Positions 16,674-26,904 are shown, counted from the stretch's first letter. The stretch: 60,689 bases of DNA from an uncultured Alphaproteobacteria bacterium (GCA_944391615.1 CALXUE010000010.1:1-60689); one strand, 5' to 3'. Program-made: numbers and translations. Notes: generated from the sequence alone by a model not told the origin.

Positions 16674-16702
16674 AGAAGGTCTCGCAGAGCGCGAGACCTT
16701 TG
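16674..16702. terminator. Terminator after dut
   Basis: Perfect 10-bp stem AAGGTCTCGC/GCGAGACCTT (16677-16686, 16691-16700). The T run is weak. Confidence 0.75.
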
Positions 16703-16762
16703 GCAAATCATTAATCTTCATTTTAGGGGAGATTCACATCAGCCCAATGTTGTTTTATGAAC

Positions 16763-17152
16763 TTAATCTTCCGATTGTTCCACAGATGGAATGACTGCCG
16801 GTTTGGGTGCGTGCTTCTTGAAAGCAATGTCACCATTGGGGCGGCAGCTGGCTTCATCCTTTGAGTAGAAATGAAGTGTCTTATTACCTTTTGAGGCCTT
16901 GTTGGGCGTCGCAAGGTTGACTATCCAGCCTTCTTTTCCGGCGAAAATTGCCGGACAGGCGATGTGCGTTGTCTTGCCTTTTGATGATCCAAAAATCGCA
17001 ATATCATGCGGGGTTGGTGCTGCCTGCATGGTGATACCGCGCGGGTCGGCATAAGTGGCGAATTTTTCAAGTATATGCAACTGAGCGGCTGTTTCGTTTC
17101 CGTTCAATACAATACCGCATTTTGCCAGATAGTTTTCTACTTTTTTGTTCAT
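16763..17152 (-). CDS. Hypothetical protein
   Basis: 129 aa, not recognised. No signal peptide or membrane segment. The middle has a glycine/serine turn (FGSSKGKTTHIACPAIFAG) that resembles but does not match a P-loop. The C-terminus is charged (KKHAPKP...EQSED). No clear ribosome site is seen before the ATG. It is isolated on its strand: the upstream gap holds a perfect palindrome, and dut converges from the left. Codon use and GC look like the neighbours, so it is probably a real gene. Confidence 0.65.
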   Translation of the reverse strand: MNKKVENYLAKCGIVLNGNETAAQLHILEKFATYADPRGITMQAAPTPHDIAIFGSSKGKTTHIACPAIFAGKEGWIVNLATPNKASKGNKTLHFYSKDEASCRPNGDIAFKKHAPKPAVIPSVEQSED

Positions 17153-17259
17153 AGTATTTTTTATTTAGGCATAGAGGAGCTACTTGAATTTGCCCATATG
17201 CACTGTGTGATTAATTATTTAATAAAAATATATATTTCGGATTTATAAAACAATTTTTT

Positions 17260-17273
17260 TTGACAAATGTCAA
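17260..17273. promoter_or_regulatory. Perfect 14-bp palindrome TTGACAAATGTCAA, possible operator
   Basis: TTGACA-AA-TGTCAA lies in the 190-bp gap between the 16763-17152 gene and the 17344-18045 gene, next to other TTGTCA-like and TATA-rich sequence. It could be an operator or part of a promoter. The rest of the gap shows nothing else. Confidence 0.3.
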
Positions 17274-17343
17274 GTATAAAAATGAAAATTTTTGTCAAAA
17301 ATTTGCTTTATCGTTAAATTTCAATAGGTTGGCTTGCGGCTTT

Positions 17344-18045
17344 TTAATTCAGCAATGTCAAAACTATGCCGATAATTAACGGAACCGATAGATTGTCGTC
17401 AATTTCAAGCTTGTCTTCATACATTTCGGCAAAGGTGGCAAGCAGTGCCGCAATAATTGAGGCATAGGTTACCGGATAAATCGGAGTATAAAGCATTAAA
17501 ACCAAAAGTGTGCAGAGGAAAAATGCAACCGTTCCTTCGAGCGATTTCTTTTTGTAAAGTTTTCGTGTACCAAAAGCTTTGCCAAACAAGGCGGCGCAGG
17601 CATCTGATGTTAACATTACGGTTAAAGCAATAGCAGCCACAGTTTGCGAAAACATGAGTGGACACAAGATTGCCGCGGATAAAACATAAAGCGAGCCGGT
17701 GGCTTGAAAATGGTCATGAACAAGTTCCTTGCTCCTGAGTGTGCGGTAAAATAGAGCACCAAAAGTGCGGCGCGCCCAACGCCAACGTTTGTAATTGCCA
17801 TATTCCAAAATGGCATCTCCGGCTAAAACAAATGTGAAAAATGTGATGGAAATGTTCTGTGGTACGAAATATATAAACGCCGGAATCCAGAGAGAGCTCA
17901 GGTGTATGAGTTTGCGAGACACTTCTTGGCGGAAGGATTTGTTGGTGCGATTGCGGTAACGCTCGACTACCTTATTAAGCCAGTCCATTGAATAGTATTT
18001 GCGGTTGGTTACTTTTTTGATTTTTTTTACAATTCGGCTTAACAT
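17344..18045 (-). CDS. Polyprenol/diacylglycerol kinase-like (CTP-type) membrane protein
   Basis: 233 aa, about six hydrophobic segments. Motifs of the dolichol kinase/phosphatidate-cytidylyltransferase-like family: RKLIHLSS (44-51), SDACAALFGKAFG (147-159), KKSLEGTVAF (166-175) and DDNLSVPL near the C-terminus. Members use CTP to phosphorylate a polyprenol, phytol or diacylglycerol in the membrane, and the exact substrate cannot be read from sequence. The nearby PAP2 gene points to lipid-phosphate turnover. Annotation as phosphatidate cytidylyltransferase would be an over-call. Confidence 0.8.
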   Translation of the reverse strand: MLSRIVKKIKKVTNRKYYSMDWLNKVVERYRNRTNKSFRQEVSRKLIHLSSLWIPAFIYFVPQNISITFFTFVLAGDAILEYGNYKRWRWARRTFGALFYRTLRSKELVHDHFQATGSLYVLSAAILCPLMFSQTVAAIALTVMLTSDACAALFGKAFGTRKLYKKKSLEGTVAFFLCTLLVLMLYTPIYPVTYASIIAALLATFAEMYEDKLEIDDNLSVPLIIGIVLTLLN

Positions 18046-18117
18046 TATTTTTTTCCTTTTTTGGGCTTTTGTTGTTTTGTTTGTAGCATGTATAATTTGG
18101 TATGTAAACCTTAAAAC

Positions 18118-18816
18118 TTATTTTGTTCTATACATATAATTTCTTATGAAAAAATTAACAGTGCTGACAACCATAAATGAAGCAATACAAGAAAATAAAC
18201 TGTGTGACAGAAAATGTTCGCCGCGCAGCATTTGATATATGGCCGCCGTCCAACCGAGTGCCAGACCGACAAGTAAGCCGGCTATACGGTATTGAGGGCG
18301 TTTGAAACAATAAAATAAAGCCAGATAACAAAAACCAACCGTGGCGTGTCCGGCAGGAAAACATTTGCCGATTTTGGTTTGAATAAAGTTTGCCGGATAA
18401 GATTCTAAAATACGGATGTATGGAAAAGCGCCATCATAAATATCTAATTGGTGGGGACAATAAACATTGGTGAAGTCTTTGGCTCCGGCAATAATTAACG
18501 GAACAAAAATCAGACTTAAAAGTAAAGTCATTATTTCGGCATCGTGACGTTTGAACTTTTGGTCTTTGCGTGATAAAAAAAGCCAGATAATGCAAAAAAT
18601 TCCAACAAAGGCCATCAAAAATTTAGGCCCTTGGTAAAAATAAAGTGCAAGAAGGTGGTGCTTGGTGCGGTTTATGAGCCATTCTTTGGATGTGGAATCA
18701 TAAAACAGATTTTGTAACTTGATGTCTAGGTCGGTATAATTTTCTCCGACCAAAATCAGCCCTAAAAGCAGGGTGCCAATGAACATAATGTAAAAATAGT
18801 GTTTTTTACTCATCAA
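18118..18816 (-). CDS. PAP2-family membrane phosphatase
   Basis: 232 aa, five to six membrane helices. The three phosphatase motifs are KDFTNVYCP (113-121), FPAGHA (153-158, histidine donor region) and RGEHFLSHS (198-206, nucleophile-type His). Such proteins dephosphorylate undecaprenyl pyrophosphate, phosphatidic acid, PGP or lipid A. The CFPAGHA/RGEHFLSHS wording resembles lipid A-modifying members, but this is a guess. It overlaps the preceding membrane-protein gene by 11 bp and is cotranscribed with it. Confidence 0.82.
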   Translation of the reverse strand: MMSKKHYFYIMFIGTLLLGLILVGENYTDLDIKLQNLFYDSTSKEWLINRTKHHLLALYFYQGPKFLMAFVGIFCIIWLFLSRKDQKFKRHDAEIMTLLLSLIFVPLIIAGAKDFTNVYCPHQLDIYDGAFPYIRILESYPANFIQTKIGKCFPAGHATVGFCYLALFYCFKRPQYRIAGLLVGLALGWTAAIYQMLRGEHFLSHSLFSCIASFMVVSTVNFFIRNYMYRTK

Positions 18817-19432
18817 AATTGTGCTCTATGGTTGAGTGCAGAAGAGTAAAGGTATCTTCGCGGGCGATTTCATCATTCGTTAAGTTAACTTGCGTTGTGA
18901 GATTGTGCATATGGGTGTTTTGAAACACCATAAAGCATATCAACAAATAAACACAACCTTGAAAAATGCGGTTGAGCAGGCGAGGAGAGGTTATATCGGT
19001 TGTGAGGCTTTTGTATGTTAATTTGAGCGATAGGGCGGCAATTATGAGACTGCTGATGATGTTAATCGGGTCGGAATTGTCTATTAACATTTGGAAAGAA
19101 GTTAGTTCTTGTCGGATTTGAATGACACATAATTCTTCTAAAATGCAAAAGCTGACATATATGAAAAAGAAAACAGAACTTATGATTTTATCCAGTTTGC
19201 TGTTTTGTAGAGAATCAGGGCAAATTACCAGATACAGGGTATATGGAATCATGAGCAGCAAAAACGCCAATGTTGTGGTGGTAATGGTTATGCCTAAAGA
19301 TTTGACAATCGTCAGAAATGAATAATCCAGACTATCGGCTGAGAGATAAATTTCGTATCCGGTGCATAAAACTTCAATTAAAACACCAATAGCGTAAAAG
19401 GGCAACAAACGGCGGATAAAATATGTGTTCAT
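18806..19432 (-). CDS. Membrane domain of a sulfatase/LTA-synthase-like protein, catalytic domain absent
   Basis: 208 aa from the ATG at 19432; an earlier start at 19498 adds a polar, unlikely N-terminus. Five hydrophobic segments (about 8-28, 38-66, 82-102, 122-137, 160-175) are followed by NLTNDEIAREDTFTLLHS, which resembles the short link (NEIAxNGxYxF) between membrane domain and extracellular catalytic domain in phosphoethanolamine-transferase/LTA-synthase-like enzymes. The reading frame ends there, and the PAP2 gene starts within it. It may be a truncated enzyme or a stand-alone membrane partner. Without the catalytic domain it should not be called a transferase. Confidence 0.6.
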   Translation of the reverse strand: MNTYFIRRLLPFYAIGVLIEVLCTGYEIYLSADSLDYSFLTIVKSLGITITTTTLAFLLLMIPYTLYLVICPDSLQNSKLDKIISSVFFFIYVSFCILEELCVIQIRQELTSFQMLIDNSDPINIISSLIIAALSLKLTYKSLTTDITSPRLLNRIFQGCVYLLICFMVFQNTHMHNLTTQVNLTNDEIAREDTFTLLHSTIEHNFDE

Positions 19433-19581
19433 AATTTGTGACTTTCTTATTTTAGTACAATTTGTTTCAAAGGTAGCTTGTTTGTGTTTAATCTGCAATA
19501 CAATATTTTATTTCACGCACAGGCGCAATTTTGCTGAAATGAATTTTGTGGATTATACGCTACGTATAAAAAGTTATGTCT

Positions 19582-19630
19582 TTATAAACAAAACACTCTT
19601 CGAAATTTTCGAAGAGTGTTTTGTTTATAA
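19582..19630. terminator. Long perfect inverted repeat downstream of alaS
   Basis: 24-bp arms (TTATAAACAAAACACTCTTC... and its complement) are separated by one base, directly after the alaS stop. It probably terminates alaS. The stem is much longer than the other terminators here. Confidence 0.85.
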
Positions 19631-22264
19631 TTATATTGCTTCTTTGACGGCATTGTAAGCGTCATTAAGCTTGTTGGCATTCGGGCCGCCGGCTTGCGCC
19701 ATATCAGGCCGGCCGCCGCCGCCCTGTCCGCCGACCGCTTGTGAGGCTAATTTGACTAAATCAACCGCAGAATATTTGCCGGTTAAATCTTTGGTTACGC
19801 CAACAACTATCGAAGCTTTACTATCTTTATCCGTACCCAAAACGACAATGCCTGAGCCTAAGCTCTTATTAATCTCATCAATAAAAGCCTTCAACTCCTT
19901 CGGGTGGACGTTCGGGATGGTTCTGGCCACAAATTTTATGCCCTTAACCGTCTCAATTTTGTCTTGATTATCCGTTGCTTTGGCGCTGGCAAAGGCTTTT
20001 TTCAAATTAAAGATATCCGCCTCAAGCTTTTTCTTATCCTCAATCAGCTGTTTGATTCTTTCTTCCAGGGTATTGGAATCAGATTTCAAAACTTGTCCGA
20101 TTGCGTGAAGTTTGTCTTCCATATGTTGGACATATTCTTCCGCGCCGCGGCCGGTGACGCACTCGATACGTCTTACGCCGGCTGCAACCGCACTCTCGGA
20201 TATGATGTTAAAATAGCCGATTTCGCCGGTGCTCTTAACATGTGTTCCGCCACAAAGCTCACGTGAAAATGTGTTTTCTTCATCACCCATGGAAACAACG
20301 CGGACTTCATCGCCGTATTTTTCTCCAAACAAGGCCATAGCTCCGCTCTTGACAGCTTCTTCTTGGGTCATCAAAACCGTGGTGACTTTGTAGTCTTTGC
20401 GGATGGCTTGGTTGACAATGTTTTCAACTTGTCTTAATTCTTCAGCCGTGATTTGTTTGTGATGCGAAATATCAAAACGCATTCTATCAGGTGTGACCAA
20501 AGAGCCTTTTTGGGTGACATGGTCGCCTAAAACCTCTCTTAAAGCCTTATGAGCCAAGTGCGTTACAGAGTGGTTGGCGCAGATGTCTTTGCGGCGTTGT
20601 TCTTCGACTTGGAAGGTTAAGGTATCGCCGACTTTGACTGTGCCTTTTATCAACTTGCAGCAGTGAACCGATATACCGTCCAGCTTATGCTTGGTGTCGG
20701 TTACCTGAATGGTGGTGTCTTTGTTTTGTAAAAGACCCGTATCTCCAACTTGTCCGCCCATTTCGGCATAAAATGGAGTTTGGTTTGCTACCAGATAAAA
20801 TTCACCGCCCGTGATGGTGTTTATCATTTGGCCGTCTTTGACCAAAGCTGTTACCTGACAATCGGCTTTTAACGTGGTGTAACCCAAAAATTCGGTGCTG
20901 CCGACTTTTTCTTGAACATCAAACCAGACTTTTTCTGTTCCTTCATCTCCGGAACCGGCCCAATTCTTTCTGGCTTCAGCGCGCTGTCTTTCCATGGCGG
21001 CGTCAAAACCTTTGGTGTCAACGGTAATGTTTTTGGCTCTCAAGGCATCTTGCGTTAAATCTAGCGGAAAACCATATGTGTCATAGAGCTTAAATGCTGT
21101 TTCTCCTGACAAAACATCACCTTCTTTTAAGTCTGCTGAGGCGTCATCCAGTAAGCGCAAGCCTTTATCCAAAGTACGCAGAAAACGTGTTTCTTCCGCC
21201 TTAATGGTTTCGGTAATCAGAGCCTCAGCTCGATAAAGCTCAGGGTAGGCTTCTCCCATTTCTCTTTGCAAAGAGGGGAGCAATTTATACATCATCGGCT
21301 CTTTAACGCCTAACATATAAGCGTGCCTCATGGCTCTTCTCATGATACGTCTTAAAACATATCCTCTGCCTTCATTGGAGGGCAATACACCATCGGCAAT
21401 CAAAAAGGCTGTTGAGCGCAAGTGGTCGGCTATCACGTTAAAGGATGATTTGAACGGGCCTTTGGGGTCTTCTTTAGGTGCTAATTTGGAAATGTCATTA
21501 ATCAGGTTTTGGAACAAATCTATGTCATAATTTGAATGAACACCTTGCAATATGGCAGAAATTCTTTCCAGTCCCATACCGGTATCAATGCATTTTTTCT
21601 TTAACGGAATTCTGGTGCCGTCGGGTAGGTCTTCAAACTGGTCAAATACCAAATTCCAAATTTCAATCCAGCGGTCGCCGTCTTCTTCAGGCGTTCCCGG
21701 CAGACCACCCCATACTTCGGGGCCGTGGTCATAAAAAATTTCCGAACATGGACCGCAGGGACCGGTGTCGCCCATTTGCCAGAAGTTGTCTTTGGTCGGA
21801 ATGCGGATTATTCTGTCATCAGGCAAGCCTGATACCTTTTTCCAGATATTCCATGCTTCATCGTCATTATAGTATACGGTAACGGCCAGACGGTCTTTGG
21901 GTAAGCAGAATTCTTTGGTGACAAGTTCCCAAGCCCAATTAATGGCGTCGTCCTTAAAATAATCGCCAAATGAAAAGTTGCCCAACATTTCAAAAAAAGT
22001 GTGGTGTCTGACAGTGTATCCGACATTGTCCAAATCGTTATGTTTGCCACCGGCGCGAACAGATTTTTGTGATGTGGTGGCTCGCGTGTATTCTCTGGTT
22101 TCATTGCCGGTGAATATGTTCTTAAACTGAACCATACCGGAATTTGTAAACATTAATGTCGGATCGTTGTCCGGAACCAAAGATGAAGAGGGGATTATCT
22201 TGTGTCCGCGGTTGGCAAAAAAGTTTAGATATGTATTTCGTATATCTTTTAATGTGACAGTCAT
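19631..22264 (-). CDS. alaS: Alanyl-tRNA synthetase
   Basis: 877 aa, full length. Class II synthetase. The N-terminal catalytic domain opens with [20 protein letters not shown] and carries [18 protein letters not shown] and the GMGLERI motif 3. The editing domain has zinc/active-site residues in VTHLAHKAL and in CGGTHV. The C-terminal DHHA1-like domain ends with [22 protein letters not shown] precedes the ATG at a long spacing. It stands alone between the TspO-like gene and the long terminator. Confidence 0.98.
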   Translation of the reverse strand: MTVTLKDIRNTYLNFFANRGHKIIPSSSLVPDNDPTLMFTNSGMVQFKNIFTGNETREYTRATTSQKSVRAGGKHNDLDNVGYTVRHHTFFEMLGNFSFGDYFKDDAINWAWELVTKEFCLPKDRLAVTVYYNDDEAWNIWKKVSGLPDDRIIRIPTKDNFWQMGDTGPCGPCSEIFYDHGPEVWGGLPGTPEEDGDRWIEIWNLVFDQFEDLPDGTRIPLKKKCIDTGMGLERISAILQGVHSNYDIDLFQNLINDISKLAPKEDPKGPFKSSFNVIADHLRSTAFLIADGVLPSNEGRGYVLRRIMRRAMRHAYMLGVKEPMMYKLLPSLQREMGEAYPELYRAEALITETIKAEETRFLRTLDKGLRLLDDASADLKEGDVLSGETAFKLYDTYGFPLDLTQDALRAKNITVDTKGFDAAMERQRAEARKNWAGSGDEGTEKVWFDVQEKVGSTEFLGYTTLKADCQVTALVKDGQMINTITGGEFYLVANQTPFYAEMGGQVGDTGLLQNKDTTIQVTDTKHKLDGISVHCCKLIKGTVKVGDTLTFQVEEQRRKDICANHSVTHLAHKALREVLGDHVTQKGSLVTPDRMRFDISHHKQITAEELRQVENIVNQAIRKDYKVTTVLMTQEEAVKSGAMALFGEKYGDEVRVVSMGDEENTFSRELCGGTHVKSTGEIGYFNIISESAVAAGVRRIECVTGRGAEEYVQHMEDKLHAIGQVLKSDSNTLEERIKQLIEDKKKLEADIFNLKKAFASAKATDNQDKIETVKGIKFVARTIPNVHPKELKAFIDEINKSLGSGIVVLGTDKDSKASIVVGVTKDLTGKYSAVDLVKLASQAVGGQGGGGRPDMAQAGGPNANKLNDAYNAVKEAI

Positions 22265-22391
22265 TTTTTTATATTCTTCCTAATATTAAATTATATTTAT
22301 TTGCACTTGTGTGTCAAAATAGGGCAATTTATTTTGAAAGTCCAGCAAAAAAACACTGCTAAAGGCTTATTTTTTATAGTTTGTGCCGGTG

Positions 22392-22904
22392 TTAAAAGTA
22401 GACTTCAACCTTTAGACCGTGTTCGTTCACCAAAGCCATATTTACAAACGCCATATACAAAATAAAGGCAAAGTTGTAATAATTGATTTTGGCGGCTGTG
22501 GGCGAACCGTCTTTGAAAACAAGTATGGTCTTAAATGATAGAATGACGTATGGCACGATGATGACTAATCCCCAGCCAACCTGACGACACCAAAAAACTG
22601 CATAGCACCATAAAAATTCTAATATCAAGTTGGTAATATAAGGGTAATTAAATTTTGGAAACTCAAGAGAATCGACATTCAGTACGATTATGATGAAGGA
22701 TGCTCCCAGCAAAATGTTGTATATCATCCATAATATCGGGTACAGCGACTCGGGCGGTGTTATCATGGGTTGATAAACAAAGTGATACCAGTCTGAGATG
22801 CCGTTGACTATAAATATCTTGCTGTAATAAGTTGTGATGGCGGTGATGACAAACACGTAGGCAAGGATGATGAGCTTAACATTGTCGGTTGTTTTTTTGA
22901 CCAT
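22392..22904 (-). CDS. TspO/MBR family membrane protein
   Basis: 170 aa from the ATG at 22904, chosen because GGAG is correctly spaced for it; an ATG four codons earlier overlaps that site. Five hydrophobic segments. The family loop is visible as WYHFVYQPMITPPESLYPIL followed by WMIYNILLGASF, and WGLVIIVPY plus a late NFAFILYMAFVN helix complete the pattern. TspO proteins bind tetrapyrroles or cholesterol-like ligands and modulate porphyrin or stress responses. Here some of the conserved tryptophans are replaced, so the ligand is uncertain. Confidence 0.72.
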   Translation of the reverse strand: MVKKTTDNVKLIILAYVFVITAITTYYSKIFIVNGISDWYHFVYQPMITPPESLYPILWMIYNILLGASFIIIVLNVDSLEFPKFNYPYITNLILEFLWCYAVFWCRQVGWGLVIIVPYVILSFKTILVFKDGSPTAAKINYYNFAFILYMAFVNMALVNEHGLKVEVYF

Positions 22905-23072
22905 TGGTTTCTCCATTATTTGATTTTTTTCAGATTAGTCCTTGTGTGTTATAATTGCAAGATTTCTTTGATTTTTGCTCTAAATTAAATAATGACAAAT
23001 TTTTCGATAATAAGACTTGATTTTTGTCAAAAAATGTGTTTTAATATCCTTACTTTCTAAAGGGAGATTCTC

Positions 23073-25046
23073 ATGACTAAAGCTAAAAAACCGTTTGAAG
23101 TCGGGACAAAAATTGAATTTATCGGCGGTGTGAACGAAGATCGTATCGGTGGTAACTGCTCTATCATTGAACATACCAATGACAAGGGCGAAACGACGCG
23201 TGCTATGTTTGATTTGGGGGCGATGTTTGCGCCTTATGAATCCGGATTTGAGGCCGCTTATCCGGATGTGTCGGCTTATTTTGACCGCATTAACCCCGTT
23301 ACGGGTGAAAAAACTCCGGCGCAAAAACCTGTCAGTGCTTTGTTTATTACTCATGCGCATGAAGATCATATCGGCGCGTTAGTCAATTATGTCAGAATGG
23401 GATACCAACTTCCGCCCATTAAAACAACGCGTTTTACTAAAAATTTAATTAAAATCGTGTTTACGCAAAACGGTGTGAAAGCTCCCGAAATGGAACGCAT
23501 AAAAGCCGGCGATAATATTCAGATAAGTCCCGATATGGTGGTTGAACCGTTTACCGTCAGTCACTCGATTTTGGAGCCAATCGGTTTTCATACGTTGACA
23601 TTTGTTGATGACAAACCTAATGCCGGTATTATGAACTTTGGCGACTTTTTGACCGAAGAAAATATGCCTTTGGGACAATCTTTTAACTCTCAGGAAGTTA
23701 AAGATTTGCTTTCTCGAAAACTTACCACAACCTTTTTAATTGATTCAACTTCAATTAATTTGAAGGGTGGTAAACGTATCGGCTTTGACAAGGCGGTGGA
23801 AAACACTGTTGATGTTATTAATCGCAATGCCGACAGAGGTATCATTATTTCTCCTGTTATCTCCCGCAGCTTTCAAAATGTGGCTGTTGATGTTGAGGCG
23901 GCACGCAAAGTTGGCGCAAAAGTTTGTTTGGAAGGTGCTTGGCTTAACTTGGTGTATAAAGCTATGCAGCTCAGCAACTATAATGATTTTGATGATGTTA
24001 TTTATAAAGGCCGCATTGATAAGTTTGTTGACGATAAAAAAATTGCTAAAAAATATGTGGTTTGTACCGGTGCTTTTGCTCAGGGGTTGCAAGAATACAA
24101 GCAAAATGAGGCGAACAATGGTTTTAATACCATTCCGATGGCTGCTGCAACCAAGATGGCTTTAGGCTTACATCCGTCTTTTCAAATTAATTCTGATTGC
24201 TTGGTGATTGAACGTCAGCGCATTATTGATGAAATCAATGGAAAAACCGGCCCTGAAATGTTGCAACTTATGGCTTCTCGCGGAGCAAAAGTTGTGGTGA
24301 CCCCGAGTGGCAATAAGCCGATTGCTAATTTTGAACAAGTACAAATGCAAGATTCCGGACATTTGAATGCCGAGGCTTTTTCTCAGATGCTTGATTTTAC
24401 CAAGCAGTATGCGCCAAATGCCACATATATTCCTATTCATGGCAACATAAAACAATGTGAGGAAACGGCGCAAGTTGCACAAAACAACGGTTGCAAAACT
24501 CTTCAAGCCGAAAATATGGATGCGGTTTTGATTAAAGGTGATGAAACCAAGCTGGTTCAGGCTGAAAATCATAACTATCAATGGATTGGCGTTAAGCACG
24601 TTTATTATAATCCTTTGGAACCAAACAACGTTATTCCGCCGGAAGGTAAACTTGAGTTTTGGATGATTGATAAAAACTATCAGCCGCTTGAAAGTGAACC
24701 GATTTTTGATACTTCTATGACCAAAACTTCTAAACCCGGAGACAAAGACTACTATGCAAACTATGAGAGAATGTTTGATGACACATTTGAAAACGGAACA
24801 AAAGAGTCTAATCGTGAGCGCAGAGCTAAACTCTCTCGAAAAGAGAAGAAAAAACTTGATAGAGAGGAAAAATCTGCTCGAATCAAAAATCAGGCAAATA
24901 ACTATAAACAAGAACGAAAAGCAAAATCAGAGCTTATGAGTTATGTGGATGGTATGGGAACCGAACATGTTAAGAGAACAAAGTCCGGCAAACCACGCAA
25001 AATTAATCCGCTGAAATTCAAAAGCAAAGGTGGTAATGAATATTAA
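23073..25046 (+). CDS. RNase J-like metallo-beta-lactamase/beta-CASP ribonuclease
   Basis: 657 aa; AGGGAGA before the ATG. The MBL motif HAHEDH is at 94-99 after ALFIT, with VSHSILEP and an Asp-containing strand (TFLIDSTS) as further metal ligands. The beta-CASP part includes the region up to TPSGNKP and SGHLNAEAF, then PIHGNIKQ. RNase J acts as endo- and 5'-exoribonuclease in mRNA decay and rRNA maturation. The N-terminus is diverged (FIGGVNEDRIGGNC) and carries an insert before the metal motif. The last 100 residues are very Lys/Arg-rich and probably bind RNA. A terminator follows. Confidence 0.85.
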   Translation: MTKAKKPFEVGTKIEFIGGVNEDRIGGNCSIIEHTNDKGETTRAMFDLGAMFAPYESGFEAAYPDVSAYFDRINPVTGEKTPAQKPVSALFITHAHEDHIGALVNYVRMGYQLPPIKTTRFTKNLIKIVFTQNGVKAPEMERIKAGDNIQISPDMVVEPFTVSHSILEPIGFHTLTFVDDKPNAGIMNFGDFLTEENMPLGQSFNSQEVKDLLSRKLTTTFLIDSTSINLKGGKRIGFDKAVENTVDVINRNADRGIIISPVISRSFQNVAVDVEAARKVGAKVCLEGAWLNLVYKAMQLSNYNDFDDVIYKGRIDKFVDDKKIAKKYVVCTGAFAQGLQEYKQNEANNGFNTIPMAAATKMALGLHPSFQINSDCLVIERQRIIDEINGKTGPEMLQLMASRGAKVVVTPSGNKPIANFEQVQMQDSGHLNAEAFSQMLDFTKQYAPNATYIPIHGNIKQCEETAQVAQNNGCKTLQAENMDAVLIKGDETKLVQAENHNYQWIGVKHVYYNPLEPNNVIPPEGKLEFWMIDKNYQPLESEPIFDTSMTKTSKPGDKDYYANYERMFDDTFENGTKESNRERRAKLSRKEKKKLDREEKSARIKNQANNYKQERKAKSELMSYVDGMGTEHVKRTKSGKPRKINPLKFKSKGGNEY

Positions 25047-25051
25047 AAAGA

Positions 25052-25082
25052 GCAAAGCCCGTTCTTTATGAGCGGGCTTTTG
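25052..25082. terminator. Bidirectional terminator
   Basis: Stem AAAGCCCG/CGGGCTTT with A and T runs. It lies between the RNase J-like gene and the convergent secreted-protein gene. Confidence 0.9.
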
Positions 25083-25106
25083 TCGTTGGGGTGAAGGGAC
25101 AAGAAC

Positions 25107-25931
25107 CTAAAAAGCTAGGACTGGGCGAACGTAACGCCAATGGCGATAGTCGTACTTAGCGGAGTAGTCCACATTACCATTACCGAAGTACAATTCCCAA
25201 GCATTGCTAATAGAATTCTCGGAAGAAGACCAATAGCCATTTGCACCCAATTTTGTTCCGCCGATTTTCCCTAAAGTTATATTTAACACATCTTTATTGC
25301 CATATATCGCATTTAATTCACCCATAGCCGGCAAATACCAATCTCCGGCTTGAGTTCCCTCTGTCTTATAACTATTCACATCTTCAAATGCTGGGCAACT
25401 CTTCCCATTTGTCTTACAATATTCTAACACTACTCTCGTATTATTTTTACCTTGCCAATCCGCTGTAACCGCTGATGACGATGTTATATTACTCAGCCCT
25501 GGAACATCAAATTCTGTTGTTGACCAATATTGTCGAGATTCCTCCAGCCCTATCGCCAACTTATTGGTTATATCAAAGATAACACCAATCGGGGTTTTGG
25601 AAACCACCACGTTGGTGTTACAACTCATATCCGAATATAAAATATCGCCGATTGTGCAATTACTTGACGATGCGCTATTCTCTATAGTTACAATTTTCTC
25701 TTCTAGCGTGGTTATTTTAGTTGTCAGATTTGTTATCTGCGTGTTGATTGAATTTATTTTATTAATCAAAGTACAGTTCCACGCATTGCCAAACGGACAT
25801 TTTATACCACCACTACAAGAGGAAGTACTTTCATACCCCAATGAAGAACAACTTGGAGTTTGGATACAGGCCGCCTCGGCCACTCCATTTAACACCATAA
25901 AAGTCGATGAATATAATATAAATTTTCTCAT
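25107..25931 (-). CDS. Secreted DUF1566/Lcl-type protein with Cys-rich head and coiled coil
   Basis: 274 aa from the ATG at 25931 (GGGAG upstream; longer reading is implausible). Signal peptide to about residue 20 (NGVAEA). Then a short Cys module (PSCSSLGYESTSSC...CPFG), a coiled coil at about 49-78 (NKINSINTQITNLTTKITTL), and a C-terminal domain with GDWYLPAMGELNAIY, NGYWSSSE and WRYVRPVLAF, the hallmark of Lcl/DUF1566 domains, which in other bacteria occur on surface or adhesive proteins. It is co-oriented with, and 94 bp from, the Cys-rich gene upstream, with which it shares the C..LGY module type. Confidence 0.82.
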   Translation of the reverse strand: MRKFILYSSTFMVLNGVAEAACIQTPSCSSLGYESTSSCSGGIKCPFGNAWNCTLINKINSINTQITNLTTKITTLEEKIVTIENSASSSNCTIGDILYSDMSCNTNVVVSKTPIGVIFDITNKLAIGLEESRQYWSTTEFDVPGLSNITSSSAVTADWQGKNNTRVVLEYCKTNGKSCPAFEDVNSYKTEGTQAGDWYLPAMGELNAIYGNKDVLNITLGKIGGTKLGANGYWSSSENSISNAWELYFGNGNVDYSAKYDYRHWRYVRPVLAF

Positions 25932-26025
25932 TTTTTTTCTCCCGTAAACAAGGCCTACCATCATCAATTTTGTATTGAGCCCAGACCTCTGCTTGGTTAA
26001 TAATATTTTGTTTATCTCTGCCCTA

Positions 26026-26904
26026 CTAATACGCGCAATAGTTGCAATAATCAGTACAACCAACTTTACAACCACTGACAATGTATAAATTTGAACATTC
26101 TTCAAACGTGCAGACTGTGCACGGCGGACATTCTGATTCTGTACCAAGGTTCGGGCATTTTTTACATTCCGAACACTTGACCTGATTTCCGCTTTGGCAG
26201 GTTGAAGCCCCATCCTCACAACCTAAAGTCCCGCAATCCAAAAATCCGGAACAGTCTTTTTCTTTGATTTTATATTTTGCTTTATAAGATGTTCCGTCAC
26301 ACTGAATACAAGGCTCACCAACCGCCTCATATCCGTCAGGAATTGAACCTAATGTATATTTGTAATCAGCTCCGCAAGTGTCGATACAACATTCGGGATA
26401 CAAGCCATTACCGCAAACTTGCCCCGCTCCTTTGTATGGGGATTGACAGGTTTTATAATCACTTGGGCAATCGGGCACACATTTGGCATAGTACCCATCG
26501 GCATACATACATTCTCCATCTCCTTTATAACCATCCGGACAGTTAGTAACGGTATAACCTTCTTTGACACAGTCTTCCGGCCCTTTCTTGTCATATTCGT
26601 CCCCACCTCCCGAACCACCGGCTCCCCCGTTATTACCGATATCGGAGTTCACAAAGTCCAAACCGGCGCAATCTCCCGTGTCCATAATCCAGCAGACTTG
26701 TGCTACCTTAACCAAAGATTTTTGATTTTTTGAAACTTGCTGTGGAGATAAACCTAGCTCAAGCGATAAATGTGTGTGAAGTGTGTTGAAAGGTATAACA
26801 TCACTCAAGCCATATAACCTCAAAGAACTATCTGCACTTGCCGAACTTATGCCACTGCACAAACCGACAAAAGTCACTGACACCAACAAAAAACGAGTCT
26901 TCAT
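26026..26904 (-). CDS. Cysteine-rich secreted protein, family with the 54-57 kb gene
   Basis: 292 aa from the ATG at 26904, for which GAGGA is spaced correctly. Signal peptide MKTRFLLVSVTFVGLCSG...ASA. The segment VKVAQVCWIMDTGDC is nearly the same as VKVANVCFITDSNDC in the 923-aa protein at 54-57 kb. After a glycine-rich linker (GGAGGSGGGD), about 35 cysteines occur in repeated short modules such as CVKEGYTVTNCPDGY and CSGFLDCGTLGC, ending CTDYCNYCAY. Probably disulfide-rich and extracellular or periplasmic. No enzyme motif. Confidence 0.82.
   Translation of the reverse strand: MKTRFLLVSVTFVGLCSGISSASADSSLRLYGLSDVIPFNTLHTHLSLELGLSPQQVSKNQKSLVKVAQVCWIMDTGDCAGLDFVNSDIGNNGGAGGSGGGDEYDKKGPEDCVKEGYTVTNCPDGYKGDGECMYADGYYAKCVPDCPSDYKTCQSPYKGAGQVCGNGLYPECCIDTCGADYKYTLGSIPDGYEAVGEPCIQCDGTSYKAKYKIKEKDCSGFLDCGTLGCEDGASTCQSGNQVKCSECKKCPNLGTESECPPCTVCTFEECSNLYIVSGCKVGCTDYCNYCAY

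Noticed and set aside
16763..17152. P-loop NTPase call for the hypothetical protein
   Set aside because: FGSSKGKTT resembles Walker A but lacks the GxxxxGK[ST] pattern.
25932..26219. Upstream extension of the Lcl-domain protein
   Set aside because: It overlaps the Cys-rich gene in another frame and hides the signal peptide that begins at 25931.
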